NCBI GenBank assembly: GCA_021443625.1
Contig: JABUTP010000008.1
Location: 14,770-30,358, forward strand
DNA: 15,589 nucleotides
Direction: 5' to 3'
DNA from: Bacteroidales bacterium
GTDB taxonomy: Bacteria; Bacteroidota; Bacteroidia; Bacteroidales; UBA932
The position numbers were made by a program, and so were the translations under genes. Below the pieces are notes generated by a model, which was not told the DNA's origin, did no database searches, and worked only from the letters and a program-made list of their open reading frames with translations. Numbering within the stretch: position 1 is the first letter of the stretch; the number at the start of each line of letters is the position of its first letter. Positions 1 to 10,153 of the stretch are shown in pieces.

Positions 1-2436
1 ATCAACTCATTCTTCGGCACCAGCCAGCTGTCGCAGTTCATGGACCAGATAAACCCTCTGGCAGAAATGACGCACAAACGCCGTCTGTCAGCCCTGGGTC
101 CCGGAGGTCTTTCGCGCGACCGCGCCGGTTTCGAAGTACGTGACATCCACTATACACACTATGGCCGTCTCTGCCCCATCGAGACCCCTGAAGGACCCAA
201 CATCGGTCTTATCTCTTCACTCTGCGTTTATGCCCGCATCAATCCCCTGGGATTCATCGAGACTCCCTACCGCAAGGTGGAAGGAGGCGTTGTCGATACC
301 TCCAAGGATGGCATCATTTACCTCAGTGCCGAAGAGGAGGAGAACCAGATGGTGGCCCAGGCCAACATCAACATCGATGACAAGGGCAACATCACCGACG
401 AACGCATCAGCTGCCGCCACCAGGCGGATTTCCCCGTAGTGGGGAAAGAGTCCGTTCACCTTATGGACGTTGCCCCCAACCAGATTTCGTCCATCGCCGC
501 TTCGCTCATCCCCTTCCTGGAGCATGACGATGCCAACCGCGCATTGATGGGAAGTAACATGATGCGCCAGGCTGTGCCTATCATCAAGCCCGAATCCCCC
601 ATCGTGGGTACCGGTCTCGAAGGTGCCGTCATCAGGGATTCCCGCACCCAGATTGCAGCCGAAGGCGACGGTACGGTCATCTTTGTGGATGCCCGTGAAA
701 TCCACGTGAAATATGACCGCACCGACGACGAGAATTACGTGAACTTCAATTCCGACGTCGTTGTCTATACATTGCCCCACTACCGCAAGACCAACCAGGA
801 CACTACCGTAAACCTCACCCCCATTGTCCGCAAGGGCGACAGGGTCAGGAAAGGGCAGATAATGACCGAAGGCTACTCCAGCCAGCTGGGCGAGCTTGCT
901 CTCGGCCGCAACCTGAAGGTAGCCTTCATGCCTTGGAAAGGTTACAACTTCGAGGACGCCATCGTGCTCAGCGAGCGTATGATCCGCGAAGATATCCTCA
1001 CCTCCATACACGTATCTGAATACATTATGGAAGTTCGTGACACCAAGCGCGGTATGGAAGAGCTCACCAATGACATCCCCAACGTCAGCGAAGATGCCAC
1101 CAAGGATCTCGACGACAACGGTATCATCCGCGTGGGTGCCCCCGTCAAGCCGGGTGACATCATCATCGGCAAGATTACTCCCAAGGGCGAAAGCGATCCT
1201 TCACCCGAGGAGAAACTCCTGCGCGCCATCTTCGGCGACAAGGCAGGCGACGTGAAGGACGCCTCTCTCAAGGCAACCCCCTCATTGGAGGGAACCGTTA
1301 TCGGCACAAGGCTCTATTCCCGCGTCGGCAAGGACACTTCCCGTCAGGAGAAAGCCCGCATCAGACAGGAAATCGCTGCTGCCGAAGAGGTTAAGAACCG
1401 CCGCAAGGCCGAGCTCCGCGAGGTGTTCCTCGACAAGCTTATGGGTCTGCTCAAGGGCCGCAAGAGCAATGCAGTCCTCGACAACGTAGGCACCGAGATT
1501 ATAGCCAAGGGCACCGAGTTCACCCGCGAGGTTCTCAACTCCATCAGCGATTTTGAGAGCGTAAGCCCCGTCAAGTGGACCGCCGACAACCATACCAACG
1601 ATTTGGTGAAGGCCCTGATAAGCAACTTCATTCTCGCCTGCAAGGAATTCGAAGCCGACTACAAGAGGGAGTCTTACAACCTCACCATCGGTGACGAACT
1701 GCCCAACGGCATCGTACAGCTGGCCAAGGTATATGTTGCCAAGAAGCGCAAAATCAGAGTCGGTGACAAGATGGCCGGCCGTCACGGAAACAAGGGTATC
1801 GTTGCCAAGATTGTCAAGGACGAGGATATGCCTTTCCTCGACGACGGTACTCCCGTTGACATCGTGCTGAACCCTCTGGGTGTGCCGAGCCGTATGAACC
1901 TCGGACAGATTTACGAAACAGTTCTCGGATGGGCCGGCAAGGAGCTTGGCGTCAAGTTCGCCACACCTATCTTTGACGGTGCGTCACTCGACGATATCTG
2001 CGAATACACTGACAAGGCAGGCGTGCCCCGCTTCGGCAAGACCTACCTCAGGAACGGCGAGACCGGCGAAAGGTTCGACCAGCCGGCTACCGTGGGCGTA
2101 ATCTACATGATCAAGCTCGGCCACATGGTTGACGACAAGATGCACGCCCGTTCCATCGGTCCCTACTCACTCATCACCCAGCAGCCTCTCGGAGGTAAAG
2201 CCCAGTTCGGTGGACAGCGTTTCGGAGAGATGGAGGTTTGGGCACTGGAAGCATTCGGTGCCGCCAACATCCTTCAGGAAATCCTCACCATCAAGAGTGA
2301 TGACGTTACCGGACGTGCCAAAGCCTACGAAGCCATTGTCAAAGGAGATCCGATGCCTGCAGCAGGTATCCCCGAATCGCTCAACGTGCTTATCAACGAG
2401 CTCAAGGGTCTTGCTCTCAGCGTACATCTCGATTAA
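1..2436 (+). CDS. rpoB: RNA polymerase beta subunit, 3' part (N-terminus outside window)
   Basis: This is the C-terminal part of the beta subunit, which forms half of the catalytic cleft of RNA polymerase. The reading frame is open from base 1, giving 811 visible residues; the ATG at base 40 is internal, because the preceding codons ([13 protein letters not shown]) are conserved RpoB sequence. The rifampicin-binding cluster is encoded at about 16-96 ([11 protein letters not shown] through [13 protein letters not shown]). Further on are [14 protein letters not shown] sequence (here [11 protein letters not shown]), [18 protein letters not shown] (encoded from 1744) and the C-terminal [20 protein letters not shown] block that contacts beta-prime. 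Against a usual Bacteroidota length of about 1270 residues, roughly the first 460 are missing. The stop codon is 27 bases before rpoC, so the two genes are surely co-transcribed. The family assignment is certain. Confidence 0.99.
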   Translation: MNSFFGTSQLSQFMDQINPLAEMTHKRRLSALGPGGLSRDRAGFEVRDIHYTHYGRLCPIETPEGPNIGLISSLCVYARINPLGFIETPYRKVEGGVVDTSKDGIIYLSAEEEENQMVAQANINIDDKGNITDERISCRHQADFPVVGKESVHLMDVAPNQISSIAASLIPFLEHDDANRALMGSNMMRQAVPIIKPESPIVGTGLEGAVIRDSRTQIAAEGDGTVIFVDAREIHVKYDRTDDENYVNFNSDVVVYTLPHYRKTNQDTTVNLTPIVRKGDRVRKGQIMTEGYSSQLGELALGRNLKVAFMPWKGYNFEDAIVLSERMIREDILTSIHVSEYIMEVRDTKRGMEELTNDIPNVSEDATKDLDDNGIIRVGAPVKPGDIIIGKITPKGESDPSPEEKLLRAIFGDKAGDVKDASLKATPSLEGTVIGTRLYSRVGKDTSRQEKARIRQEIAAAEEVKNRRKAELREVFLDKLMGLLKGRKSNAVLDNVGTEIIAKGTEFTREVLNSISDFESVSPVKWTADNHTNDLVKALISNFILACKEFEADYKRESYNLTIGDELPNGIVQLAKVYVAKKRKIRVGDKMAGRHGNKGIVAKIVKDEDMPFLDDGTPVDIVLNPLGVPSRMNLGQIYETVLGWAGKELGVKFATPIFDGASLDDICEYTDKAGVPRFGKTYLRNGETGERFDQPATVGVIYMIKLGHMVDDKMHARSIGPYSLITQQPLGGKAQFGGQRFGEMEVWALEAFGAANILQEILTIKSDDVTGRAKAYEAIVKGDPMPAAGIPESLNVLINELKGLALSVHLD

Positions 2437-2463
2437 TTGTTGTAATAATAAAAGTGTAACTAT

Positions 2464-5400
2464 ATGTCTTTCAAGAAAGATACAAAAGCCAAGGGCAACT
2501 TCAGCCGTATCAGCATAAGCCTCGCGTCTCCCGAAGAGATTCTCGAGAATTCGCACGGTGAGGTTCTCAAGCCCGAGACAGTCAACTACCGTACCTACAA
2601 ACCGGAACGGGACGGATTGTTCTGCGAAAGAATTTTCGGTCCGTCGAAAGATTATGAGTGCCACTGCGGCAAATACAAGAGAATCCGCTACAAAGGCATC
2701 ACTTGCGACCGCTGCGGCGTGGAAGTTACCGAGAAGAAGGTGCGCAGAGAGCGTATGGGTCATATCACCCTTACCGTTCCCGTTGCCCATATCTGGTATT
2801 TCCGCTCAACTCCCAACAAGATAGGTTACCTTCTCGGCATCCCCAGCAAGAAACTGGAAGCCGTCATTTACTATGAAAAATACATCGTTGTAAATGCCGG
2901 TGCGGCTGCCGAATTCGGAGTCAGCAACGCCGACCTCCTGTCGGAAGACGAATATGTGCAGATTCTCGACCGTCTGCCCCAGGGAAACCAGCAGCTCGAG
3001 AATGACGACCCCCAGAAGTTCGTTGCCGGTATGGGTGCGGAGGTTATCTACGACATGCTCAAGACCATCGACCTCGACACCCTTTCGTTCGATCTCCGCC
3101 ACAAGACCGAGACCGAGACCTCGCAGCAGCGCAAGGCCGAGGCCTTGAAGCGACTCAGCGTTGTGGAAGCGTTCCGCGAGGCCAAGGATATCAACCGTCC
3201 CGAATGGATGATTCTGAAGGTCATTCCGGTGATTCCGCCCGACCTCAGACCGTTGGTTCCCCTCGATGGCGGCCGTTTCGCCACATCGGACCTCAACGAC
3301 CTCTACCGCAGGGTCATCATCCGCAACAACCGTCTCAAGAGACTCATCAGCATCAAGGCTCCCGAGGTTATCCTCCGCAACGAAAAGCGTATGCTCCAGG
3401 AGGCCGTGGATTCCCTCTTCGACAATTCCAGGAAGTCCAATGCCGTCAAGAGCGAGGCCAACCGTACCCTCAAGTCCCTTTCGGACAGCCTCAAGGGCAA
3501 GCAGGGACGTTTCCGCCAGAACCTCCTCGGCAAGCGTGTTGACTATTCGGCACGTTCGGTTATCGTGGTAGGTCCCGAACTCAAGATGCACGAAGTGGGT
3601 CTGCCTAAGTTCATGGCAGCCGAACTTTACAAACCCTTCATCATCCGCAAGCTCATCGAGCGCGGCATAGTGAAGACCGTGAAGTCCGCCAAGAAGATTG
3701 TCGATCGTCACGACCCCGTGATATGGGATATTCTCGAGAATGTGATGAAGGGACATCCCGTGCTCCTCAACCGAGCCCCTACCCTTCACCGACTCAGTAT
3801 CCAGGCCTTCCAGCCCAAACTCATTGAAGGAAAGGCAATCCAGCTTCATCCTCTGTCGTGTACGGCGTTCAATGCCGACTTTGACGGTGACCAGATGGCG
3901 GTCCACCTCCCTCTGGGCAATGCCGCCATACTTGAGGCGCAGCTGCTGATGCTCGGTTCCCACAATATCCTCAACCCCGCCAACGGCGCCCCTATCACCG
4001 TGCCTTCTCAGGATATGGTGTTGGGTCTCTATTATATCACCAAGGAGCGTCCCGGTTCCAAGGGTGAAGGCCTCACCTTCTATGGTCCCGAAGAGTCCAT
4101 CATTGCCTACAACGAAGGTCGCGTGACTCTCCAGTCAATAGTCAAGGTTCGTCTTCCCAAGGACAAGCTTGACCCTTCGAAGGGTACCGAACTCGTCACC
4201 ACAACCCCCGGCAGAATCATGTTCAACCAGGTTGTTCCCGATGAAGTTCCCTACATCAACACCCTGCTCAAGAAGAAGAGTCTCCGCGACATCATCGGTG
4301 ACGTGCTCAAATATACCGGTGTGGCCAGAACCTCCCAGTTCCTCGACGATATCAAGAACCTGGGTTACCGTATGGCCTACCTCGGCGGTTTGTCGTTCAA
4401 CCTCGCCGACGTTCTGGTTCCAGAAGAGAAAGGCGAACTGATACAGAAAGGTTACGATGAGGTTGCCGAAATCCAGGCGAACTTCGGTATGGGATTCCTC
4501 ACCAACAACGAGCGCTACAACCAGATCATCGACGTTTGGTCCAAGACCAACAACGCCCTGACCGGCCTTGTCGAGAAACAGATCAAGTCTGACAACCAGG
4601 GATTCAACCCCGTATATATGATGCTTGACTCGGGAGCCCGCGGAAGCAAGGACCAGATTCGCCAGCTCTGCGGTATGCGTGGTCTTATGGCCAAGCCCCA
4701 GAAAGCCGGTTCGTCCGGAAATGAAATCATCGAGAACCCTATCCTTACCAACTTCAAGGAGGGACTTAGCGTGCTCGAGTACTTCATCTCCACCCACGGT
4801 GCCCGTAAAGGTCTTTCCGATACCGCCCTCAAGACTGCCGATGCCGGTTATCTCACCCGCCGTCTGGTTGACGTGTCGCACGACGTCATCATCAACGAGG
4901 AGGATTGCGGCACACTGCGCGGTCTGGTGGCCACTGCCATCAAGGACAAGGACGAAATTGTGGAAACCCTCGGAGAAAGGATTCTCGGACGTACATCTGT
5001 CCACAACATCTACAATCCCCTCACCGGCGAACTCATTCTCGAGGCCGGCGAGCAGATTACCGAAGCCATTGTCGAACAGATTGAGGTTCTCCCCATCGAG
5101 AGCGTCGAGATTCGTTCGGTACTCACCTGCGAGTCCCGCAAGGGTGTCTGCGCCAAATGCTACGGACGCAACCTTGCCACGAGCCGCATGGTCGAGAAGG
5201 GAGAAGTTGTGGGTGTCATCGCCGCCCAGTCAATCGGCGAGCCCGGTACCCAGCTTACCCTCCGTACGTTCCACGTCGGTGGTGTTGCCGGCAACGTTGT
5301 TTCGGACAGCGAAATCAAGTCCAAATACGACGGTCTGCTCGACTTCGAGGAGCTGCGTACCATCACCAAGGTCGATGCCGAAGGTGCAGAGCACACCATA

Positions 5401-6726
5401 GTTGTGAGCCGTACCTGCGAAATGACCATCAAGGATGGCAATACCGATATGACTCTGTCGCAATATACCATTCCTTATGGTGCAGAACTGTATTTCAACC
5501 AGGGAGCCAAGGTTACCAAGGGCGACCTTATCTGCGAATGGGACGCATACAACGCCCTCGCCATTTCGGAAGTCTCCGGTACTGTCCGTTATGAAGGTCT
5601 TACCGACGGTGTTTCCTACCGCGAAGAGGCTACCGACGAGCAGGCTCTCCACAAGGAGAAAGTCATCATCGAGTCCAAGGACCGCAACATTACCCCTGTC
5701 ATCCATATTGTTGACGTTGAGGGTAATGATCTGGTTCAATACAACCTCCCCGTAGGCGCCCACATCAACGTTTCCGACAACCAGGCCATCAAGACCGGTG
5801 AGATTCTCTACAAGATTCCCCGCGCCTCGGGAAAGGCCGGCGATATCACGGGTGGTCTCCCCCGCGTCACCGAACTGTTCGAGGCCCGCAACCCTTCGAA
5901 CCCCGCCGTTGTTTCTGAAATCAATGGTGAGGTCATCATGGGCAAGGCACGCAGGGGTAACCGTGAGATTATCGTCAAAGCCAAGAGCGGCGAAGAGAAA
6001 CGCTACCTCGTTCCCCTCACCAAGCAGATTATGGTTCAGGAGAACGACTATGTAAGAGCCGGTATGCCACTTTCGGACGGAGCTGTTTCCCCCAGTGACA
6101 TTCTTGCAATCCTGGGTCCTGTCAAGGTTCAGGAGTACATCGTCAATGAGGTTCAGGCGGTATATCGTCTCCAGGGTGTGAAAATCAATGACAAGCATTT
6201 CGAAGTCATTGTAAGGCAGATGATGCGCAAAGTTCAGATTGTAGAACCCGGCGACACCAGCTTCCTCCCCGAGCAACTCGTGGACAAATGGGAATTCCTC
6301 GAAGAGAACGACAACATCTACGACAAGAAGGTTGTTACCGACGCCGGTGACTCCCAGGTTCTCCACGCCGGACAGATTGTTTCTGTAAGGCAGCTCCGCG
6401 ACGAGAATTCGATGCTCAAGCGTCAGGACCTCAGAGTGGCCGTTGCCCGCGATGCCGTTCCCGCCACCTCCAACCAGGTGCTTCAGGGTATCACCCGCGC
6501 CGCATTGCGCACCAGCAGTTTCATGTCCGCCGCATCCTTCCAGGAGACCACCAAGGTTCTTGGAGATGCCGCCATCCGCGGAAAGGTTGACTTCCTCGAG
6601 GGCCTCAAGGAGAACGTCATCTGCGGACACCAGATTCCTGCCGGTACGGGACAGCGTGACTACGAAAAGATTATTGTTACATCAGCCGAGGACTTTGCCC
6701 GTATGGCTGCCCGCTACAACAACTAA
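2464..6726 (+). CDS. rpoC: RNA polymerase beta-prime subunit, complete
   Basis: The catalytic large subunit of RNA polymerase, 1420 residues, a normal length for Bacteroidota. The N-terminal zinc site is intact (C66, C68, C81, C84). The Mg2+-binding catalytic loop NADFDGDQ lies at residues 470-477, with aspartates 472, 474 and 476. The second zinc site is C815, C889, C896 and C899. The trigger-loop region [19 protein letters not shown] begins at residue 922, and a long insert follows (about 945-1125) before the conserved [10 protein letters not shown], equivalent in place to the SI3 insertion of E. coli. The start at 2464 gives [13 protein letters not shown], a plausible N-terminus. It follows rpoB by 27 bases and is closed by a strong terminator, making it the last gene of its operon. 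No frameshift or missing key residue was seen. Confidence 0.99.
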   Translation: MSFKKDTKAKGNFSRISISLASPEEILENSHGEVLKPETVNYRTYKPERDGLFCERIFGPSKDYECHCGKYKRIRYKGITCDRCGVEVTEKKVRRERMGHITLTVPVAHIWYFRSTPNKIGYLLGIPSKKLEAVIYYEKYIVVNAGAAAEFGVSNADLLSEDEYVQILDRLPQGNQQLENDDPQKFVAGMGAEVIYDMLKTIDLDTLSFDLRHKTETETSQQRKAEALKRLSVVEAFREAKDINRPEWMILKVIPVIPPDLRPLVPLDGGRFATSDLNDLYRRVIIRNNRLKRLISIKAPEVILRNEKRMLQEAVDSLFDNSRKSNAVKSEANRTLKSLSDSLKGKQGRFRQNLLGKRVDYSARSVIVVGPELKMHEVGLPKFMAAELYKPFIIRKLIERGIVKTVKSAKKIVDRHDPVIWDILENVMKGHPVLLNRAPTLHRLSIQAFQPKLIEGKAIQLHPLSCTAFNADFDGDQMAVHLPLGNAAILEAQLLMLGSHNILNPANGAPITVPSQDMVLGLYYITKERPGSKGEGLTFYGPEESIIAYNEGRVTLQSIVKVRLPKDKLDPSKGTELVTTTPGRIMFNQVVPDEVPYINTLLKKKSLRDIIGDVLKYTGVARTSQFLDDIKNLGYRMAYLGGLSFNLADVLVPEEKGELIQKGYDEVAEIQANFGMGFLTNNERYNQIIDVWSKTNNALTGLVEKQIKSDNQGFNPVYMMLDSGARGSKDQIRQLCGMRGLMAKPQKAGSSGNEIIENPILTNFKEGLSVLEYFISTHGARKGLSDTALKTADAGYLTRRLVDVSHDVIINEEDCGTLRGLVATAIKDKDEIVETLGERILGRTSVHNIYNPLTGELILEAGEQITEAIVEQIEVLPIESVEIRSVLTCESRKGVCAKCYGRNLATSRMVEKGEVVGVIAAQSIGEPGTQLTLRTFHVGGVAGNVVSDSEIKSKYDGLLDFEELRTITKVDAEGAEHTIVVSRTCEMTIKDGNTDMTLSQYTIPYGAELYFNQGAKVTKGDLICEWDAYNALAISEVSGTVRYEGLTDGVSYREEATDEQALHKEKVIIESKDRNITPVIHIVDVEGNDLVQYNLPVGAHINVSDNQAIKTGEILYKIPRASGKAGDITGGLPRVTELFEARNPSNPAVVSEINGEVIMGKARRGNREIIVKAKSGEEKRYLVPLTKQIMVQENDYVRAGMPLSDGAVSPSDILAILGPVKVQEYIVNEVQAVYRLQGVKINDKHFEVIVRQMMRKVQIVEPGDTSFLPEQLVDKWEFLEENDNIYDKKVVTDAGDSQVLHAGQIVSVRQLRDENSMLKRQDLRVAVARDAVPATSNQVLQGITRAALRTSSFMSAASFQETTKVLGDAAIRGKVDFLEGLKENVICGHQIPAGTGQRDYEKIIVTSAEDFARMAARYNN

Positions 6727-6745
6727 TCTTGTTCAAATAATATCA

Positions 6746-6783
6746 AAAGAGGCTGGCAATGAAGGTTGTCAGCCTCTTTTTTT
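6746..6783 (+). terminator. Intrinsic terminator of the rpoBC operon
   Basis: A 14-bp stem is formed by AAAGAGGCTGGCAA (6746-6759) and TTGTCAGCCTCTTT (6766-6779), with one G-U wobble and a 6-base loop TGAAGG. A run of seven T (6777-6783) overlaps the foot of the stem. It starts 20 bases after the rpoC stop, so it should end the rpoBC transcript and uncouple the next gene. Confidence 0.93.
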
Positions 6784-6813
6784 CTAAATTCGCGCGGAAA
6801 AATCAGTAAAGAA

Positions 6814-7380
6814 ATGGCTATCATAAGAGAACTCAACGGAATAAAACCCAAAATAGGCAGGAACTGTTTCATTGCAGAAACCGCCGTTCTGATTGGAGAT
6901 GTAACAATAGGCGACGACTGCACCATCTGGTATGGTGCAGTGCTGCGCGGTGATGTGGGCCCGATAATAGTGGGCAACCGCTGCAATATCCAGGACAATG
7001 CCGTGCTGCATACCACATACAACTGTTCGAAAGTTGTCCTGGGAGACGACTCTTCGGTGGGCCATCTTGCCCAGATTCACGGTGGCATAGTGGGCAGTTG
7101 CGTCCTCGTGGGAATGGGCGCCATCATTATGGACAACGCCCGGGTGGCTGACGGCACCATAATCGCTGCGGGAGCGGTGGTTCTTGCGGGCAAACAGCTT
7201 GATGCAGGCACCTACGCCGGCATCCCCGCAAAATTGGTGAAGGAAGGGAGCGAGGAAACCACAGCCAGGGCCCTTAAGAACGCCCAGGGCTACCTGAAAT
7301 ACAAGGAGTGGTATCTCGGCCCTGATTATAAGGAGTGCGCCGCTGAGGAAAACCTGGCATCCGACAGCTCCTGCGAATAA
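6814..7380 (+). CDS. Gamma-carbonic anhydrase-like left-handed beta-helix protein
   Basis: A 188-residue hexapeptide-repeat protein of the gamma-carbonic anhydrase/YrdA/PaaY family, expected to be a cytoplasmic trimer. Repeats such as AVLIGDVTIGDDCTIWYGAV run from about residue 12 to 140. The three zinc-binding histidines expected from the archaeal Cam enzyme are present: H66 (NAVLHT), H84 and H89 (VGHLAQIHGG). The nearby R45 and D47 (LRGD) and Q60-D61 are also kept. There is no acidic loop after H66, as in the CamH/YrdA branch, so CO2 hydration activity is possible but unproven; many family members have no measured activity. I chose ATG 6814 (MAIIRELNGI): an upstream TTG in frame at 6766 lies inside the rpoC terminator. 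The C-terminal tail from about residue 145 is helical and charged. Its own promoter is not obvious; TAAATTCG at 6785-6792 is a weak candidate. Confidence 0.9.
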   Translation: MAIIRELNGIKPKIGRNCFIAETAVLIGDVTIGDDCTIWYGAVLRGDVGPIIVGNRCNIQDNAVLHTTYNCSKVVLGDDSSVGHLAQIHGGIVGSCVLVGMGAIIMDNARVADGTIIAAGAVVLAGKQLDAGTYAGIPAKLVKEGSEETTARALKNAQGYLKYKEWYLGPDYKECAAEENLASDSSCE

Positions 7381-7409
7381 GAGATTCGCGGAATCAGCCC
7401 GATTTTTTG

Positions 7410-7417
7410 TAACTTTG
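7410..7417 (+). promoter_or_regulatory. Bacteroidetes-type -7 box upstream of the protease gene
   Basis: TAACTTTG matches the Bacteroidetes -7 consensus TAnnTTTG exactly. No good TTTG lies at the usual distance upstream, so the -33 element is weak or missing. The box ends only four bases before the ATG at 7422, which would put transcription start at or beside the start codon. Confidence 0.55.
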
Positions 7418-7421
7418 GGTT

Positions 7422-10145
7422 ATGCGTAAGTGGTCCACCAGAGTGAAACGGGCATTGGCGGAAACCGTTCTGCTTTTGCAGCTCGTCCTTTTGCCCTTAG
7501 TCGTTTCGTGCGACCACTCTACCATTACCCCCGAGCCCCCCGTTCCGAAGGCAGATTATATCACACTGCAGGATGGTTCCGAGGTGAAGGCCTCCCTTTT
7601 CGAAAAAGGGCTCATCACCCTCAAGGTCAGCAAAGAATTGGCCTCCGCCCTTGAAGAAAACCCGGGGGCATTCATCGAAAGCCATAACTGGATGGGGGCG
7701 AAATCTGTCGAAAGAACCTTTCCCGAGGCCGGTGAATTTGAGGAAAGAAGCCGCAGGGCGGGTCTGCACCTGTTCTACAATCTCACATTTGACGAGTCCG
7801 TACCCCTTACCCGGGCAGGCAACTCCCTGTTTGACGAGGAGGGGATAGAGTCTGCCGAATATGTCCCGATCACCCTGAAACCCGACTTTACGGACCTGAC
7901 CTGGATGTATGCCGCCGCGCCCCTTCGGGCAGCGACGGATTCTGCAGAGGTCTGCTCCGTTCAAAACAGCGGAGATTACGCCAACGAAGCCACCTGGCTG
8001 TTCAACGACCCCAAACTGAAATATCAGTGGGGATATTTCAATGACGGCATTGACCGGAGCGGCCAGTCTGTTACAATGCGGAAAGGGTGCGACGTGGGTG
8101 TCCTCCCCGTTTGGGAACGGCTGAAATCCGGCAATCCGGACGTGATAGTGGGTGTGGTGGACGGAGGCATAGACTATGACCACGAAGACCTGAAGGGAAA
8201 TCTCTGGGTGAATCCCGAAAACAATGTCCACGGCGAGAACCTCGGGTACAATTTCTTTGACCACGAGTATCTGATAGTTAAGGATAAGCACGGAACCCAC
8301 GTGGCCGGCACCATAGGGGCTGTCAACAACAACGGCAAGGGAGTCTGCGGCATAGCCGGAGGCGACCTCGGTCACGGCATCAAGGGGGTGAAACTTATGT
8401 CGTGCCAGATTTTCAAGCCCAACGTATCGGGCAGCGGCAACGGAGCCGAAGCCATAAAGTGGGCCTGCGACCACGGGGCGGTGATTGTCCAGAACAGCTG
8501 GTCCTACGAATCCACCGCATATATGCCGGAGCATACCCGGGCTGCCATTGACTATTTCAATGAAAATGCCGGTAAAGATGCGGACGGACGCCAGGTAGGG
8601 CCGATGGCCGGAGGGGTGGTGTTTTTCTCTGCCGGCAACAAGGGAACCGACATTGTTTATCCGGGAGCATACGAAGGGTGCGTGGCGGTTGCCGCCGTGG
8701 GGCCGGACTATACGAGACCGTCCTATTCCAATTATGGGGATTGGGTGGATCTGGCGGCCCCGGGGGGTATAAGCAACTCCCGCGGCGGGATTCTCAGCAC
8801 GATTCTCGACAATCAGTACGGCTATCTTGCGGGGACGTCGATGGCCTGCCCCCACGCTTCGGGGGTGGCTGCGCTCATCGTTGCAAACAGGGGGGGGCAG
8901 GGTTTTACCCGGGACAGTCTGCTCAATCTTCTTTACGACGGGGCCCAGGATATCTCAAGGTTCTCCGACGGCCGCCCTATAGGGAAGGGGCTGGCAAATG
9001 CCGCCGCCTCGCTTGAAGCCGACAACGACGCTCCGTTGCAGCAGATTACCATTTTCGAACCTTCTGTAAAATACAACTCGGTCGCCATCAGAGTCGGAGT
9101 GCACAACAACACCCCGGCCGCCGTTGCCAAAGGGGTGAGGATATTTTATTCACCGGAACAGTTCACCGACACCACCGGTATTGCCGCAGTCAATTTCGAG
9201 GAGAGGATTGAAGGTTCCGACAAGGAACTTTCGCCGGTTCTGACAACCTTGGATTACAATACCCGATATTGGCTCGCCGCAGTGGTCTATGACTACTGCG
9301 GAAGGGTTTCTCCCCTGTCGGAGATTGTCTCAATCGTCACAGATATGAATATCCCGCCGACATTCAGCGGAGACACCTCCCCGCTGACGGTGCGCCATCA
9401 CGAAACCGTCATTGTGGAATATCGGTTCAGTGACCCCGAAGGGGAGAATGTTGACTGCTCCATCGAGAAAGGTTCCGGCGCCGTCACCCTTTTCAAGGAA
9501 GGGCAGACCGCAAAGGTGTGTATTTCGGGGAGCGGAGCCCCCGCCGGAGAATATGCATTCACTCTCTCATTCCGCGATGAAAGCGGTGCGGAGACTTCGG
9601 TTACCGTACCTTATACGATATTGTCCAACACAGCCCCGGTTCTCTGCAGCGGGTTCGAAAACATTGTCGTGGGAGAGACAGCCCAAATCGACCTCGCCCG
9701 ACACTTCTCTGATGAAGACGGCGAAGAGTTGAGATACACTATCGAAACCAAACCCAACGGCGTGGTCAGCGCCTCCATTTTCCAAGGAACGCTGAGTCTG
9801 GTGCCCCAGTCGGCAGGCAAGACTGTGGTGACCATCCACGCCACAGATCTGGGCGGCCTGCATACGTCCGGCTCCTTCGAGGTGATTTCGAGGAACGGGG
9901 CGGGGACTCTGGATATCTATCCGAATCCAGTTACGGAAGGGAAGCTCCACATCCGCCCGCTATCCGTACAGGAGATACGAATCACCGTTACCGGTCCCAC
10001 CGGAGCTACGGTTTGTGACGTCAAGGGAGAGTACGGCCCGTTCGAGCCCGCTGTCGTGGATTTGAAACGATATGTCGCGGGAGTCTATACCGTTAAGGTA
10101 AAGATGGCATCTGGAGAGGTGACACGGAGCATTGTAAAACTATAG
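7422..10145 (+). CDS. Subtilisin-family (S8) surface protease with lipobox and T9SS type A sorting domain
   Basis: A 907-residue secreted serine protease. Residues 1-29 form a basic-then-hydrophobic signal ending in LPLVVSC, a lipobox with C30. Residues 31-225 resemble a propeptide or extension. The peptidase S8 domain (about 226-535) has all catalytic residues: D247 (VVDGGIDYDH), H290 (HGTHVAG), oxyanion N406 (SAGN) and S473 (GTSMACPHASG). A fibronectin III-like domain (about 536-642) and two cadherin/Ig-like domains (about 644-733 and 735-826, each with a DPEGE or DEDGE motif) follow. The C-terminus (about 830-907) has the T9SS type A pattern: IYPNPV at 832-837, then a beta-rich stretch ending GVYTVKVKMASGEVTRSIVKL-like. 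It probably acts on the cell surface; the substrate is unknown. GTG 7443 (giving VKRALAETVLLLQ) is an alternative start with the same lipobox. A PorV-like barrel gene follows after 8 bases. Confidence 0.93.
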   Translation: MRKWSTRVKRALAETVLLLQLVLLPLVVSCDHSTITPEPPVPKADYITLQDGSEVKASLFEKGLITLKVSKELASALEENPGAFIESHNWMGAKSVERTFPEAGEFEERSRRAGLHLFYNLTFDESVPLTRAGNSLFDEEGIESAEYVPITLKPDFTDLTWMYAAAPLRAATDSAEVCSVQNSGDYANEATWLFNDPKLKYQWGYFNDGIDRSGQSVTMRKGCDVGVLPVWERLKSGNPDVIVGVVDGGIDYDHEDLKGNLWVNPENNVHGENLGYNFFDHEYLIVKDKHGTHVAGTIGAVNNNGKGVCGIAGGDLGHGIKGVKLMSCQIFKPNVSGSGNGAEAIKWACDHGAVIVQNSWSYESTAYMPEHTRAAIDYFNENAGKDADGRQVGPMAGGVVFFSAGNKGTDIVYPGAYEGCVAVAAVGPDYTRPSYSNYGDWVDLAAPGGISNSRGGILSTILDNQYGYLAGTSMACPHASGVAALIVANRGGQGFTRDSLLNLLYDGAQDISRFSDGRPIGKGLANAAASLEADNDAPLQQITIFEPSVKYNSVAIRVGVHNNTPAAVAKGVRIFYSPEQFTDTTGIAAVNFEERIEGSDKELSPVLTTLDYNTRYWLAAVVYDYCGRVSPLSEIVSIVTDMNIPPTFSGDTSPLTVRHHETVIVEYRFSDPEGENVDCSIEKGSGAVTLFKEGQTAKVCISGSGAPAGEYAFTLSFRDESGAETSVTVPYTILSNTAPVLCSGFENIVVGETAQIDLARHFSDEDGEELRYTIETKPNGVVSASIFQGTLSLVPQSAGKTVVTIHATDLGGLHTSGSFEVISRNGAGTLDIYPNPVTEGKLHIRPLSVQEIRITVTGPTGATVCDVKGEYGPFEPAVVDLKRYVAGVYTVKVKMASGEVTRSIVKL

Positions 10146-10153
10146 AAACTGGT

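Noticed and set aside
5230..6630. A 466-codon open frame on the minus strand inside rpoC, and similar long antisense frames in rpoB, rpoC and the protease gene
   Set aside because: They mirror the codon pattern of strongly conserved plus-strand genes with C-rich third positions, and their translations match no family I recognise.
6766..6813. An upstream in-frame TTG start for the gamma-carbonic anhydrase-like gene
   Set aside because: It lies in the right arm of the rpoC terminator hairpin, and the extra 16 residues are unlike the family N-terminus; ATG 6814 fits.
7366..7408. Possible terminator between the gamma-carbonic anhydrase-like gene and the protease gene
   Set aside because: An 8-bp stem (CTGCGAAT/ATTCGCGG) exists but the T-run is about 12 bases further on, and the hairpin nearest the T-run has only four firm pairs. 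Too weak to call.
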